Below are positions 16,753 to 26,755 of a stretch of DNA of 64,000 nucleotides, piece by piece (position 1 is the first letter of the stretch; the number at the start of each line of letters is the position of its first letter). Location of the stretch: positions 1 through 64,000 of the forward strand of contig NZ_JBGTYY010000010.1 of the NCBI RefSeq assembly GCF_041807705.1. Reading direction: 5' to 3'. This DNA is from Mannheimia sp041807705 (lineage in GTDB: Bacteria > Pseudomonadota > Gammaproteobacteria > Enterobacterales > Pasteurellaceae). The notes beneath the pieces were generated by a model that was given only the letters and a program-made list of their open reading frames with translations, had not been told where the DNA came from and did no database searches. The translations under genes and the position numbers were made by a program.

Positions 16753-17982
16753 ATGGCTAAAATTTCTTTGGATAAATCAAAGATCAAATTTCTTCTGCTT
16801 GAGGGCGTGCATCAAAATGCAATTGATGTGCTTTTAGCAGCAGGCTATACCAATATTGAAGTGCATAAGAAGGCATTAGACGGTCAAGAGTTAATTGATG
16901 CAATTAAAGATGCACACTTTGTTGGTATTCGATCGCGTACCTTTTTAACCGAAGAGGTGCTGGCTCAAGCTCCGAAATTAATTGCGATTGGTTGTTTCTG
17001 TATTGGCACAAACCAAGTGGATTTGAATGCGGCGAAAAGACGTGGTATCCCTGTCTTCAATGCACCATTCTCAAATACTCGCTCGGTGGCGGAATTAGTA
17101 TTAGCTGAGATGATTTTATTAATGCGTCAAGTGCCAAAAGCGAATGCGGAAGTTCACCGTGGGGTATGGAACAAATCTGCTGCTGGTTCAAATGAGGTGC
17201 GTGGTAAGAAATTGGGGATCGTGGGCTATGGTCATATCGGTTCTCAGTTAAGTGTGCTTGCCGAAGCCATTGGTATGCAGGTTTATTTCTATGATGTGGA
17301 AAATAAGCTGCCTTTAGGTAATGCTCAACAAGTGCCAACGTTAGAACACTTGCTTTCAACCTGCGATATGGTTTCACTACACGTTCCTGAAATTAACTCA
17401 ACCAAAAATCTAATGAGTGCGGAGCGTATTGCACAACTAAAAGAAGGTTCTGTATTAATTAATGCCGCTCGTGGTACTGTAGTTGATCTAGATGCATTAG
17501 CTGTTCGTATTGAAGACGGCTCATTGCGTGGTGCGGCAATTGACGTATTCCCAGAAGAGCCTGCTTCAATTAACGATCCCTTTGTATCGCCACTATGTAA
17601 GTTTGATAATGTAATCTTAACCCCACACATCGGTGGTTCAACCTCTGAAGCACAAGCAAATATCGGCACAGAAGTGGCGAATAAATTTGTGAAATATTCA
17701 GATAACGGCTCGACACTATCAGCGGTGAACTTCCCTGAGGTATCTTTACCTATTCACAGTAAAACCAAACGTTTATTGCATATTCACGAAAACCGCCCGG
17801 GTATTTTAAACCAAATCAACCAAGTATTTGTGGAATCGAATGTGAATATCGCCGCTCAATACTTACAAACCGACCCAACTATTGGTTATGTTGTAATTGA
17901 TGTGGAATGCGATAATGTTGATGACGCATTACAACGCTTAAAAGCTATTGAAGGTACAATTCGAGCCCGTGTGTTGTATTAA
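16753..17982 (+). CDS. serA: D-3-phosphoglycerate dehydrogenase
   Basis: 409 residues, the length of the E. coli-type enzyme, which makes the first committed step of serine synthesis from 3-phosphoglycerate with NAD. The Rossmann motif is GIVGYGHIGSQLS (about residues 156-168), the substrate-binding RSRTFLTEEVL is near residue 60 and the catalytic INAARGTVVD and TPHIGGST (His) follow. The C-terminal ACT domain, beginning RLLHIHENRPGILNQIN, binds serine for feedback inhibition. It is co-directional with rpiA and followed by a strong terminator. Confidence 0.97.
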   Translation: MAKISLDKSKIKFLLLEGVHQNAIDVLLAAGYTNIEVHKKALDGQELIDAIKDAHFVGIRSRTFLTEEVLAQAPKLIAIGCFCIGTNQVDLNAAKRRGIPVFNAPFSNTRSVAELVLAEMILLMRQVPKANAEVHRGVWNKSAAGSNEVRGKKLGIVGYGHIGSQLSVLAEAIGMQVYFYDVENKLPLGNAQQVPTLEHLLSTCDMVSLHVPEINSTKNLMSAERIAQLKEGSVLINAARGTVVDLDALAVRIEDGSLRGAAIDVFPEEPASINDPFVSPLCKFDNVILTPHIGGSTSEAQANIGTEVANKFVKYSDNGSTLSAVNFPEVSLPIHSKTKRLLHIHENRPGILNQINQVFVESNVNIAAQYLQTDPTIGYVVIDVECDNVDDALQRLKAIEGTIRARVLY

Positions 17983-17991
17983 TAGATAAGC

Positions 17992-18024
17992 AAAGAGCCT
18001 GAAGAATATTCAGGCTCTTTTGTT
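17992..18024 (+). terminator. Terminator after serA
   Basis: AAAGAGCCTGAA (17992-18003) pairs with TTCAGGCTCTTT (18009-18020), a perfect 12-bp stem with a 5-base loop, then TGTT. It starts 9 bases after the serA stop. Confidence 0.9.
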
Positions 18025-18069
18025 ACAAGCGGTTGTATTTTTAAAGAATTTTGCAACCGATTAATGATA

Positions 18070-18588
18070 CTAGAAGCGATAAGTTGCATTTGCGGTAAAC
18101 GCATTACCTTTTAATTTAGTACCGCTACGTTTTAAGTTATCACGGGTGTATTCTGCACCCAGTTCAACATCGCTTGATACCGCATATTTTGCCCCTGCAC
18201 CGAAGCCGAAGCCACGATAGGTTTCACTACCGACTTTGCTTGAGCTTGCATCAACTTTTACATAAGGGAGTAAGTCTGAGCCAACACGGTAACCTTGCTG
18301 ATAAGCAACGGTGTATTTATTTTTTTGTTTTACATCACTAAATACTTTGGTGCTACCTACTTTTGCTTTACCTTGCACAATGCCTACAAAGTTATTGCCT
18401 TGATCGATACCGTAATCAACCACTAACACAGGACCTGTTGAATCTTTACCTTTCACGCCATCGACTTTGTATTTGGTTGTGGTTACATCAACACCTACGC
18501 CAATACCCGTAAATGTATTGCCAACTGGAGCTGCAAACAGATTTGCAGAGAATAAGCAAGCAAGTGCTGCAACAGTTAATTTTTTCAT
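18070..18588 (-). CDS. Small outer-membrane beta-barrel protein (opacity-like)
   Basis: 172 residues. A Sec signal peptide MKKLTVAALACLFSANLFA ends at about residue 20. The mature part alternates polar and hydrophobic residues in strands (GIGVGVDVTTTKYKV, KYTVAYQQGYRV, AGAKYAVSSDVELGAEYTRD) and ends in an aromatic, TYRF, as required for barrel assembly by BAM. The size suits an eight-stranded barrel of the OmpX/opacity class. Function in adhesion or serum resistance is plausible from the class but not shown. It lies 18 bases downstream of arcA on the same strand, with AGGAGT before the start, and could be co-transcribed with it. Confidence 0.75.
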   Translation of the reverse strand: MKKLTVAALACLFSANLFAAPVGNTFTGIGVGVDVTTTKYKVDGVKGKDSTGPVLVVDYGIDQGNNFVGIVQGKAKVGSTKVFSDVKQKNKYTVAYQQGYRVGSDLLPYVKVDASSSKVGSETYRGFGFGAGAKYAVSSDVELGAEYTRDNLKRSGTKLKGNAFTANATYRF

Positions 18589-18606
18589 TATATGACTCCT
18601 CTTTGA

Positions 18607-19323
18607 TTAAGATTCAATATTACCGCAGAAGCGATAACCTTCGCCGTGAATGGTTACGATAATTTCCGGCGTATTTGGATGATCTTCAAAATGTTTACGA
18701 ATACGACGGATTGTTACATCAACCGTTCTATCGTGAGGTTTTAATTCACGTCCTGCCATTTTCTTCAGTAAATCCTCACGAGTTTGGATTTTACCCGGGT
18801 TTTCACAGAAATGTAATAAGGCTCTAAACTCACTACGTGGTAATTTCGTTGCTTCGCCTTCCGGATTAATTAAGTTATGGCTGTGGATATCTAATGTCCA
18901 ACCGTTAAAACGGTAGCTCTCAACTTCAGATTGTTCTTTTGTTTCATTTTTTTCGCCCATAGTGCGTTGTAGTAAGTTTCTTGCACGAATGGTTAATTCA
19001 CGAGGGTTAAATGGTTTAGTAATATAGTCATCAGCACCAATTTCTAAGCCTAAAATTTTATCAATTTCGTTATCACGCCCCGTTAAAAACATTAAAGGCA
19101 GTTTACGGTTCTCCCGAATTTCACGAGCTAAAATTAAGCCGTTTTTGCCCGGCAAGTTAATATCCATTAATACAAGATTGATTTCTTGCGTGTTCAATAC
19201 AGCATGCATTTCTTCGCCGTTAGATGCTTGAAATACCTGATAACCTTCACCCTCAAAAATACTTTTGAGCATATTCCGTGTGACTAATTCATCCTCAACA
19301 ATTAAGATTTGTGGGATTTTCAT
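18607..19323 (-). CDS. arcA: Aerobic respiration control response regulator ArcA
   Basis: 238 residues. The receiver domain holds the acidic pocket EDE at 10-12, phospho-acceptor Asp54 in LMDINLPGKNG and the conserved Lys in ITKPFNPRE. The C-terminal winged-helix DNA-binding domain contains LPRSEFRALLHFC and DRTVDVTIRRIRKHFED. ArcA, phosphorylated by the quinone-sensing kinase ArcB, represses aerobic metabolism when oxygen is low. In Pasteurellaceae it also affects virulence genes. The kinase gene is not in the window. The upstream 119 bases are AT-rich and likely contain its promoter. Confidence 0.96.
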   Translation of the reverse strand: MKIPQILIVEDELVTRNMLKSIFEGEGYQVFQASNGEEMHAVLNTQEINLVLMDINLPGKNGLILAREIRENRKLPLMFLTGRDNEIDKILGLEIGADDYITKPFNPRELTIRARNLLQRTMGEKNETKEQSEVESYRFNGWTLDIHSHNLINPEGEATKLPRSEFRALLHFCENPGKIQTREDLLKKMAGRELKPHDRTVDVTIRRIRKHFEDHPNTPEIIVTIHGEGYRFCGNIES

Positions 19324-19442
19324 TTTTTAACCTCTGATCTAATTTATAAATTCTGTTTATAACCTTTATGTTACAAATTATTTAAATTCTACTTATAAAT
19401 TGCGAAATGGAAAGCATAAAAATGGCAATTTGTTTAATTCAA

Positions 19443-20147
19443 TCAAATTTTTAGCGATTTCTCTCTATCATCAACGCCTAAAATTAAGTAATGTCCATTA
19501 ATATCAGCAAGGCTACGAAAACCGATGTTATAAATATGACAACTATATTTGGTATTTTGATTATCATAGTGAAAATTATCGTGATGATGTCCGTGAAAAA
19601 TCTTAGTTGCTCCTAATTTTTTAGCCAATTGATTAATTACTGAAAAGCCTTGCGGATGTGGCTTTGGTGCTTCGTGCGTAATTAAAATATCCGCTTTTTC
19701 ATTTTCCAATACTTCAAAATCAGAAGGAAAAATAGAAGAACGGTGTCTTAATGGTACACCGCCACGCCAAATTTTCTCTTGCGGAGTATATTGGCAAAAA
19801 TGAATAGGGTCAAAAAACATCGGGCGATTTGGCGGCATCCAAATATGTCCTCGAAACACACCGCCAATCCCTGCAATTTTTACTCCTTGAATTTCCACTA
19901 CTTTGCCGTGAATGTTGCGTTCTTCCCAATGACTATTCCAAATAGAATCAAAGGCAGCAACAGTTTTGCTATCGTGGTTGCCGTGAATAAACCAAATATC
20001 ACAATATTGCGAAAGTTTATCTAATTCATCGGAGGTAGTAAGTTGGAGATCACCTAGAATGACTAGTGCCACTTCCTCTGTTTGTTGTTGCAAAACAGGG
20101 TAAAGATGCTCATAGCTACCGTGCGGATCGCCTGCAAAAAGTATCAT
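19443..20147 (-). CDS. Metallophosphoesterase family protein
   Basis: 234 residues of the calcineurin-like phosphoesterase fold. Metal-binding signatures appear in order: GDPHG (residues 6-10), VILGDLQ (about 29-35), FIHGNHD (about 53-59), ILITHEAPKPH (about 155-165) and IFHGHHH (about 187-193). In the first motif the usual GDxHG reads AGDPHG, as in bacterial relatives, so the metal site looks complete. The protein is probably cytoplasmic since there is no signal peptide. The substrate is unknown. It starts 11 bases after nadR on the same strand, so it may be co-transcribed with it. Confidence 0.8.
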   Translation of the reverse strand: MILFAGDPHGSYEHLYPVLQQQTEEVALVILGDLQLTTSDELDKLSQYCDIWFIHGNHDSKTVAAFDSIWNSHWEERNIHGKVVEIQGVKIAGIGGVFRGHIWMPPNRPMFFDPIHFCQYTPQEKIWRGGVPLRHRSSIFPSDFEVLENEKADILITHEAPKPHPQGFSVINQLAKKLGATKIFHGHHHDNFHYDNQNTKYSCHIYNIGFRSLADINGHYLILGVDDREKSLKI

Positions 20148-20158
20148 CTTGTATTCCG

Positions 20159-21433
20159 TTACTCTTTATCGTTAAGGTTATATTGTTTAAATTGTAGTGG
20201 GATCGGTTCTTCGTTTAAAATCGCCTCAACAACCTCTTTTGCCTGATTATATCTATCTAAATAACTTGGCGATTCAATTTCAATATAAGGAATTCGGTAT
20301 TTTTCCAGTAATTTTTTCAATAACTGTTGGAATTGCTGGCGTTGCTTTTTCGAGCCTAAACTACGCAAGCCGTCCGCCACCCACTTAGTGTTGTTTGAAA
20401 GTAAAATGGTGACATCAAACGGATATTCACGAATCATTGAATCTAAGAATGGGTGAGCTTTGCCCTCGTATTGAATACAAAACGCCTGTGTTGTAATGTA
20501 ATCGGTATCAATAATTGCAACTTTGTGAGCGTGCTTCATCGCATAATCAACATAACGCTGATGCCCTAATACCATCTGCGGATAGTCAGAATATTGCATT
20601 GCTTGCTCATTGCCACCGAGTTGCTCAAACACAAACTCACGCCCATATTCCCACGCCGAAGTGGTATTAAACACATTGGCTAATTTGCTGACTAGAACGG
20701 ATTTACCGCTGCTTTCACCGCCTAAAATGGCGATGGTTTTCACAAAGAACGGGCGAACTTCTTTCGGAATAAAACGCCAATATTGGAACGGGTTATTACG
20801 AATTTGAGTAGCAGAGACATTAAAAGATTCACGGGCAGGATCGACTAAATGCACTTCTAAATTTAAATATTTCTCGTATGGCTCTTTGTCTTGCGTTTCG
20901 CTACTAAACACAATAGTCGGATTGATATTTTTTTCCGCAAATAGCTGTTTCACTCGAGCAGACCAGCCTTCCCAACCGTTTGGGTAGCTTGGAATACCAT
21001 CTTCAACTAAATGATGAATAAAGATCTGTTTTTGTTGATATTTGAAGATCTGCTGTACCCAACGAAGTCTATCTTCATTGGTAGGCATACGCTTCATTTT
21101 ACTTTGTTGGAAAAGGCGTAAATCACGCTCAGAATCGGTACACACAATAACGTGCAAAATATCAACTTTACTGAATGCCTCATAGATCATATTAATATGA
21201 CCAGTATGGATCGGGTAAAATTTACCAAAAATGACACCAGAACGCTGATTACTATCTTCGACAATTTCTAACACTGAATGCAATGCTTTTAGTTTATTCG
21301 CACTCGGATTTTTAATTTTACCGCTCACTAGCTGATTAAAATAGGCTCGTGTTACACCAGCTTGTTCACAAACATCATTGACTTTAAGTTTAAGCTGTTT
21401 ACGTTTTTGTTGAAGATAAGCGAAGTCTGTCAT
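20159..21433 (-). CDS. nadR: NadR: NMN adenylyltransferase / ribosylnicotinamide kinase / regulator
   Basis: 424 residues with three parts. Residues 1-60 form a Cro/CI-type helix-turn-helix (VNDVCEQAGVTRAYFNQLVSG). Residues about 63-225 form the nucleotidyltransferase domain with the GKFYPIHTGHINMI signature and the C-terminal SATQIRNNP motif. The rest is a P-loop kinase domain with GGESSGKSVLVSKL (about residue 237). The enzyme phosphorylates nicotinamide riboside to NMN and adenylates NMN to NAD. It is central to NAD salvage (V-factor use) in Pasteurellaceae. The intact helix-turn-helix means that a repressor role, known for enteric NadR, is possible here. Confidence 0.95.
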   Translation of the reverse strand: MTDFAYLQQKRKQLKLKVNDVCEQAGVTRAYFNQLVSGKIKNPSANKLKALHSVLEIVEDSNQRSGVIFGKFYPIHTGHINMIYEAFSKVDILHVIVCTDSERDLRLFQQSKMKRMPTNEDRLRWVQQIFKYQQKQIFIHHLVEDGIPSYPNGWEGWSARVKQLFAEKNINPTIVFSSETQDKEPYEKYLNLEVHLVDPARESFNVSATQIRNNPFQYWRFIPKEVRPFFVKTIAILGGESSGKSVLVSKLANVFNTTSAWEYGREFVFEQLGGNEQAMQYSDYPQMVLGHQRYVDYAMKHAHKVAIIDTDYITTQAFCIQYEGKAHPFLDSMIREYPFDVTILLSNNTKWVADGLRSLGSKKQRQQFQQLLKKLLEKYRIPYIEIESPSYLDRYNQAKEVVEAILNEEPIPLQFKQYNLNDKE

Positions 21434-21622
21434 AGTTATTCCCCCGATTTTTGATTGCCATCATATAGTAAAATGTAGCATTTGAATATCTTTTTATTCG
21501 AAAAAAGCCGTGCTAATGTTATATTCGTGCATTAATTGATAACAGATAGGATTTTTTTTCCTTTTTTGCTGATTTCTCGCTATAATCACAGCAATTTTCA
21601 CTTTAAAACGGTTTATATTTTT

Positions 21623-22585
21623 ATGCAGCTTATTCGAGGTTTCCACAATTTAGATAAATATAGCGAGTTAAGCAAAGGCTGTGTTCTCTCTATTGGTAAT
21701 TTCGATGGCGTGCATATCGGGCATCAAAACATTTTATCTCGTTTATGTGATAAATCGTTAGATATGGATTTACCCTCTGTCGTAATGCTTTTTGAGCCAC
21801 AACCTCGAGAATTTTTTGCAAAAAAAAGTGAAAATATGACCGCTTGTCACCCGCCCGCACGGCTAATGCGTCTGCGTGATAAACTAAAATATTTAGCAGA
21901 AGCGGGCGTGGATTTCGTGTTATGCGTTCGTTTTAGCGAAAAATTCGCCCAAATTTCAGCAGAAGATTTCATCTGTGATTTATTAGCGAAACGCTTGAAA
22001 GTCCGCTACTTAAGTGTTGGCGATGATTTCCGTTTTGGGGCAAAACGCATCGGTAATTTTGAAACCTTACGCAATGCAGGCTTAAAATACCGTTTTGTGG
22101 TGGAAGAAAGCCATACTCACAGCTTAAATGAAGAGCGCATTAGTAGCTCTTTAGTGCGAGAAACCTTACAAAATAACGACTTAGAATTAGCCGAAAGACT
22201 ATTAGGTAAACCCTATTCTATTCACGGGCGAGTGGCTCACGGCAACAAGCTCGGCAGAACGATTGGCTTTCCAACCGCAAATATTATGCTTAACCGCCTA
22301 GTTACGCCAATTCAAGGCGTATTTGCGGTAAAAGTAAACACGAAGCAAGGTAGCTATAACGGCATTGCCAATGTGGGAAACCGCCCAACTATCAACGGCA
22401 CAAAACCGCTATTAGAAGTGCATATTTTTGATTTCAATTCATCTATTTACGGCGAAGCGATTGAAGTCGTTTTTCTGAAAAAACTACGTAGTGAAACTAA
22501 GTTTAATAGCTTTGAAGAATTAAAAATGCAGATTGAGAATGACAGAGTGCAAGCGGTTGAATTTTTTAAGGAATTTGCAAAATAA
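21623..22585 (+). CDS. ribF: Bifunctional riboflavin kinase / FAD synthetase
   Basis: 320 residues from ATG 21623. An upstream in-frame start at 21536 would add a hydrophobic, non-conserved leader, so it is rejected. The N-terminal FAD-synthetase domain holds LSIGNFDGVHIGHQ (residues about 25-38) and the late ERISSSLVRE motif. The C-terminal riboflavin-kinase domain contains GKLGRTIGFPTANI (about residue 208). It converts riboflavin to FMN and FAD. It precedes ileS, separated by a palindromic repeat, as in the conserved ribF-ileS-lspA order; lspA is not next here. An uptake word lies in the coding region near 21838. Confidence 0.95.
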   Translation: MQLIRGFHNLDKYSELSKGCVLSIGNFDGVHIGHQNILSRLCDKSLDMDLPSVVMLFEPQPREFFAKKSENMTACHPPARLMRLRDKLKYLAEAGVDFVLCVRFSEKFAQISAEDFICDLLAKRLKVRYLSVGDDFRFGAKRIGNFETLRNAGLKYRFVVEESHTHSLNEERISSSLVRETLQNNDLELAERLLGKPYSIHGRVAHGNKLGRTIGFPTANIMLNRLVTPIQGVFAVKVNTKQGSYNGIANVGNRPTINGTKPLLEVHIFDFNSSIYGEAIEVVFLKKLRSETKFNSFEELKMQIENDRVQAVEFFKEFAK

Positions 22586-22621
22586 CGTTGCAATTTAGTT
22601 TCTTGAGCTCGGAATATACAG

Positions 22622-22649
22622 GTAGGGGCAAATTGCAATTTGCCCCTAC
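22622..22649. repeat. Perfect 28-bp palindrome of the GTAG/CTAC family
   Basis: GTAGGGGCAAATTG followed by its exact reverse complement. It lies between the co-directional ribF and ileS. Confidence 0.85.
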
Positions 22650-22684
22650 AATCACCAATATTTGATTAAAATTGGAAAATAAAA

Positions 22685-25495
22685 ATGACAGTTGATTACA
22701 AAAACACTTTAAATCTGCCTGAAACAGGCTTTCCTATGCGTGGGGATCTCGCTAAACGCGAGCCTGATATGTTAAAAAATTGGTATGACAAAAACCTCTA
22801 CCAAAAAATTCGTACTGCTTCTAAAGGTAAGAAAACCTTTATTTTGCACGATGGTCCTCCGTATGCGAACGGTAATCTACATTTAGGCCACGCAGTAAAT
22901 AAAATTTTAAAAGATATTATTATGAAATCGAAAACCGCATTAGGTTTCGATACCCCTTATGTGCCGGGTTGGGACTGCCACGGTTTACCGATTGAGTTAA
23001 AAGTAGAAGGCATTGTCGGCAAGCCAAATGAAAAAATTTCAGCAGCCGAGTTCCGCCAAGCGTGCCGTGATTACGCAAAAGAACAAGTTGAAGGGCAGAA
23101 AGCCGATTTTATCCGTATGGGAATTTTAGGCGATTGGGATAATCCATATCTGACAATGAATTTCCATACTGAAGCGAGTATTATCCGCACGTTAGGTAAA
23201 GTGATTGCAAACGGTCATTTATACAAAGGTTCAAAACCAGTCCATTGGTGTTTAGATTGTGGTTCATCACTTGCAGAAGCTGAAGTGGAGTATGAAGACA
23301 AAGTTTCTCCATCAATCTATGTGCGTTTTGAAGCGGTGGATTCTGCAGAGATTGAAGCAAAATTCAATGCAAAAGGTAACGGCAAAATTTCTGCGGTGAT
23401 TTGGACTACAACTCCGTGGACAATTCCGTCTAACCGTGCGATCGCAATTAATGCAAACCTTGAGTATGCGTTAGTGCAATTTAATGACGAACGAGTGCTA
23501 CTAGCGGTCGATTTAGTCGAAGATGTTGCAAAAGCAGCAGGCGTTGAAACCTTTGAAGTGTTAGGCACAGCAAAAGGCGAGAGCTTAGAATTATTACGCT
23601 TTAACCACCCATTCTATGACTATAGCGTGCCGTTTGTGTTAGGCGATCACGTTACCACCGATGGCGGTACTGGTTTAGTACACACTGCTCCTGATCACGG
23701 TGCGGACGACTTTGTGGTTTCTCGCAAATACAACATTGAAATGGCAGGTTTGGTTTCAAATGACGGTAAATTCAAAGCGGAAACTCCATTCTTTGCTGGC
23801 TTAGGTGTATTTGAATCTAACGATAAAGTCGTTGAGAAATTACAAGAAGTTGGGGCGTTATTAAAATTATCTCGCATTAAACACAGCTACCCGCACTGCT
23901 GGCGTCATAAAACCCCGATTATTTTCCGTGCAACTCCGCAATGGTTTATCGGTATGGAAACACAAGGCTTACGCAAACAAGCATTAGGCGAAATTAAGTC
24001 CGTTCGTTGGATTCCAAGTTGGGGTGAAGCCCGTATTGATAATATGGTGGCAAATCGTCCAGACTGGTGTATTTCACGCCAACGTACTTGGGGCGTGCCA
24101 ATGGCAATGTTCGTACATAACGAAACCGAAGAATTACACCCACGCACGCTTGAATTAATCGAAGAAGTGGCAAAACGTGTGGAAGAAAAAGGCATTCAAG
24201 CGTGGTGGGATTTAGACCCAGCAGAGCTTTTAGGTGATGAAGCGAGAGATTACCGCAAAGTGCCAGATACGCTTGATGTATGGTTCGACTCAGGATCAAC
24301 TTATGCCTCTGTGGTAGAACAACGCCCAGAGTTCAACGGCAATTCAGCAGATATGTATTTAGAAGGCTCAGACCAACATCGTGGTTGGTTTATGTCATCA
24401 TTAATGCTTTCTACCGCAACGAATGACAAAGCACCATACAAACAAGTTTTAACTCACGGTTTTACCGTAGATGAAAAAGGCAGAAAAATGTCTAAATCAC
24501 TCGGTAATGTGATTGTGCCAAGCGAAGTGTGGAACAAAAACGGTGCAGATATTTTACGTTTATGGGTCGCTTCAACCGACTACACAGGCGAAATTGCCGT
24601 TTCTCACAACATTTTAAATAGTGCTGGGGAATCTTACCGCCGTATTCGTAACACCGCACGTTTCTTGTTAGCGAACTTAAACGGTTTTGATCCGAAACGT
24701 GATTTCGTCAAACCGGAAGAGATGATCGCATTAGATCGCTGGGCGGTAGCTTGTGCCTTAGAAGCCCAAAATGAAATTAAAGAGGCGTATGATAACTATC
24801 AATTCCACACCGTTGTGCAACGCTTAATGCGTTTCTGCTCAATTGAGATGGGTTCATTCTACTTAGATATTATCAAAGACCGTCAATACACCACCAAAGC
24901 AGATAGCCTTGCTCGCCGTAGTTGCCAAACTGCGTTATGGCACATTGCAGAAGCCCTTGTGCGTTGGATTGCGCCAATTCTTTCATTTACTGCAGATGAA
25001 ATTTGGGGCTACTTGCCACAGGTTGAAGGCAGAAGCGAATTTGTCTTTACCGAAGAGTTTTACACAGATTTATTTGCTTTAACCGAGCAAGATGAATTAG
25101 ACGATGCTTACTGGCAGCAAATCTTAAAAGTGCGTGCGGAAGTAAACCGTGTGTTAGAGCAAGCTCGTAAAGATAAAGTGATTGGTGCAGGTTTAGAAGC
25201 GAAAGTAACAGTATATGCGAATGATGAAATTCGTCCGTTATTAGAGCAACTAGGCAATGAATTACGCTTTGTATTAATTACTTCACAAGCGATTGTAAAA
25301 CCACTTGCAGAAGCGGATATTGCTGAAGGCGAATTAGCTGGCTTAGCAGTAAAAGTAGAAAATGCAGATGGCGAAAAATGCCCTCGTTGCTGGCACTATG
25401 CAACCGATATCGGCACACACGCAGGCCACGAAGAAGTATGTGGACGTTGTGTGGAAAACGTTGCAGGCGAAGGCGAAAAACGTTTGTTTGCTTAA
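22685..25495 (+). CDS. ileS: Isoleucyl-tRNA synthetase
   Basis: 936 residues, full length for the bacterial type I enzyme that charges tRNA-Ile and edits misactivated valine. The HIGH motif appears as PPYANGNLHLGHAVNK (about residues 58-73). The editing domain contains WTTTPWTIPSN (about residue 239). KMSKS is at GRKMSKSLGN (about residues 602-606). A C-terminal zinc finger uses CPRCWHYATD and CGRCVENV. It lies in the ribF-ileS arrangement and ends in a strong terminator instead of continuing into lspA. Confidence 0.98.
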   Translation: MTVDYKNTLNLPETGFPMRGDLAKREPDMLKNWYDKNLYQKIRTASKGKKTFILHDGPPYANGNLHLGHAVNKILKDIIMKSKTALGFDTPYVPGWDCHGLPIELKVEGIVGKPNEKISAAEFRQACRDYAKEQVEGQKADFIRMGILGDWDNPYLTMNFHTEASIIRTLGKVIANGHLYKGSKPVHWCLDCGSSLAEAEVEYEDKVSPSIYVRFEAVDSAEIEAKFNAKGNGKISAVIWTTTPWTIPSNRAIAINANLEYALVQFNDERVLLAVDLVEDVAKAAGVETFEVLGTAKGESLELLRFNHPFYDYSVPFVLGDHVTTDGGTGLVHTAPDHGADDFVVSRKYNIEMAGLVSNDGKFKAETPFFAGLGVFESNDKVVEKLQEVGALLKLSRIKHSYPHCWRHKTPIIFRATPQWFIGMETQGLRKQALGEIKSVRWIPSWGEARIDNMVANRPDWCISRQRTWGVPMAMFVHNETEELHPRTLELIEEVAKRVEEKGIQAWWDLDPAELLGDEARDYRKVPDTLDVWFDSGSTYASVVEQRPEFNGNSADMYLEGSDQHRGWFMSSLMLSTATNDKAPYKQVLTHGFTVDEKGRKMSKSLGNVIVPSEVWNKNGADILRLWVASTDYTGEIAVSHNILNSAGESYRRIRNTARFLLANLNGFDPKRDFVKPEEMIALDRWAVACALEAQNEIKEAYDNYQFHTVVQRLMRFCSIEMGSFYLDIIKDRQYTTKADSLARRSCQTALWHIAEALVRWIAPILSFTADEIWGYLPQVEGRSEFVFTEEFYTDLFALTEQDELDDAYWQQILKVRAEVNRVLEQARKDKVIGAGLEAKVTVYANDEIRPLLEQLGNELRFVLITSQAIVKPLAEADIAEGELAGLAVKVENADGEKCPRCWHYATDIGTHAGHEEVCGRCVENVAGEGEKRLFA

Positions 25496-25512
25496 TCACA
25501 AAATTAATTATT

Positions 25513-25545
25513 CTAAGGCAGGGTTCTCCCTGCCTTAGCTTTTTC
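25513..25545 (+). terminator. Terminator after ileS
   Basis: CTAAGGCAGGG (25513-25523) pairs perfectly with CCCTGCCTTAG (25528-25538) around TTCT, followed by CTTTTTC. Confidence 0.92.
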
Positions 25546-25625
25546 AACGATAGATAGACACCCATTCTAAAATTTGCAAAAATTTCCTAAAAAACAACCG
25601 CTTGTATTTACCTAGAATAATTAAA

Positions 25626-26687
25626 ATGAAAAAATACTGATTTTCCTCTCTTTTATCTCAATGTTTACTCAAACGGCAGTGGCTTCTTCTGAGCAATGCC
25701 AACAGCTCAAATCTTCCTCGATTTACCAAACCGACATTTACAAAGCCGAATGGGTTGAAAAATCAGCAGAGTTACCAGCCTATTTCTGTTTTGGCGGAGG
25801 TATGGGATAACCGAGCGTTATTGGCAGCCGCTCCAACCAATCAAGACGGGCAGAAAATTTTAGCAAAATCCTTAACACAGCAGGATCTCGATACTCTTGC
25901 CAACGCCATTCTTAAGCGTTACGATAAACTCGATGGTTTAGAAGATGGCTTAATTAATGCGTGGGAAAAGTGCGATTTCAAGCCTGAAATGGTAGAAAAT
26001 GAGCTTGGAAAAGAGAAAGCTACACTTATTGAAACCACTCTTAGTGGAGCAAAAAATAGCCAAGACGAGTTAATTTACAGTCCTTGGGTATACGATTCAG
26101 GTGTGAATGCAAAAGGCTGGCGGGATTGGAAATTAGGCGATAGCAAAACCGCTGAACCAAATAGCATCAGCTTTAAAATGGGGCTAAAAAGTTTAACTCA
26201 TTACTATTTAACGCCTCGCCAGCCTAATTTTGACCCACTTGAAGTGGATTTAGATCTTGCCAGCGAGTAAGTAAAATCGGTTGGCGGTATTCACGATGCG
26301 GATAAATTAGATTTTTCAACTTTTGAGCAAAGAGGCGGAAAAATGCTGATTTATCAAGGCGTTTCAGACCCGATTTTTTCGGCGGTTGATTTGCGAGATT
26401 GGTATCAGAGCCTACAACAAGCGGTCGAAAATCCGCAAAATTTTGCAAAATTGTTTTTTGTGCCTGCAATGAACCATTGTGGGCGAGGGGCAACAGTGAA
26501 TGATTTTGATATGCTCACCGCTCTTGAAAATTGGGTGGAGAAGGGTAAATCTCCAGAGCAAATCATTGCCAAAGCAGGCGAATTATATCCGAATAAGGCA
26601 AAACAGATCCGACTTTGTCCTTACCCGAAAGCGGCTTATTACACCAAAGGCGAGCCAAACAACCCCGAAAGCTACGAGTGCCGTTAA
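25626..26687 (+). pseudogene. Tannase/feruloyl-esterase family protein, multiply broken
   Basis: The start ATG is followed by six A's and TACTGA, which stops after four codons. One more A would give MKKILIFLSFISMFTQTAVAS, a signal peptide, leading to KAEWVEKSAELPAY, the tannase-family N-terminus. After this point the sequence jumps, with a frame change, into AEVWDNRALLAAAP (about 25790), deleting the middle third of the protein, where the family keeps its nucleophilic serine (GCSNGG-type). The rest aligns well with the family's C-terminal part (LKRYDKLDGLEDGLIN, MLIYQGVSDPIFS with Asp, FVPAMNHCGRGA with His) but carries an in-frame TAA at 26268-26270. The intact family consists of secreted esterases of tannic or feruloyl esters. 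This copy cannot be active. Confidence 0.85.
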
Positions 26688-26755
26688 TGTAAAATCGCTT
26701 TATTAATTGTTTCGGTGTAAAATAGCGGGCAGTTATTAAAAATCGGGAATCATTA

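Noticed and set aside
21536..21622. Longer N-terminus of ribF from 21536
   Set aside because: Adds a hydrophobic, Phe-rich leader not found in the family; ATG 21623 gives the normal start.
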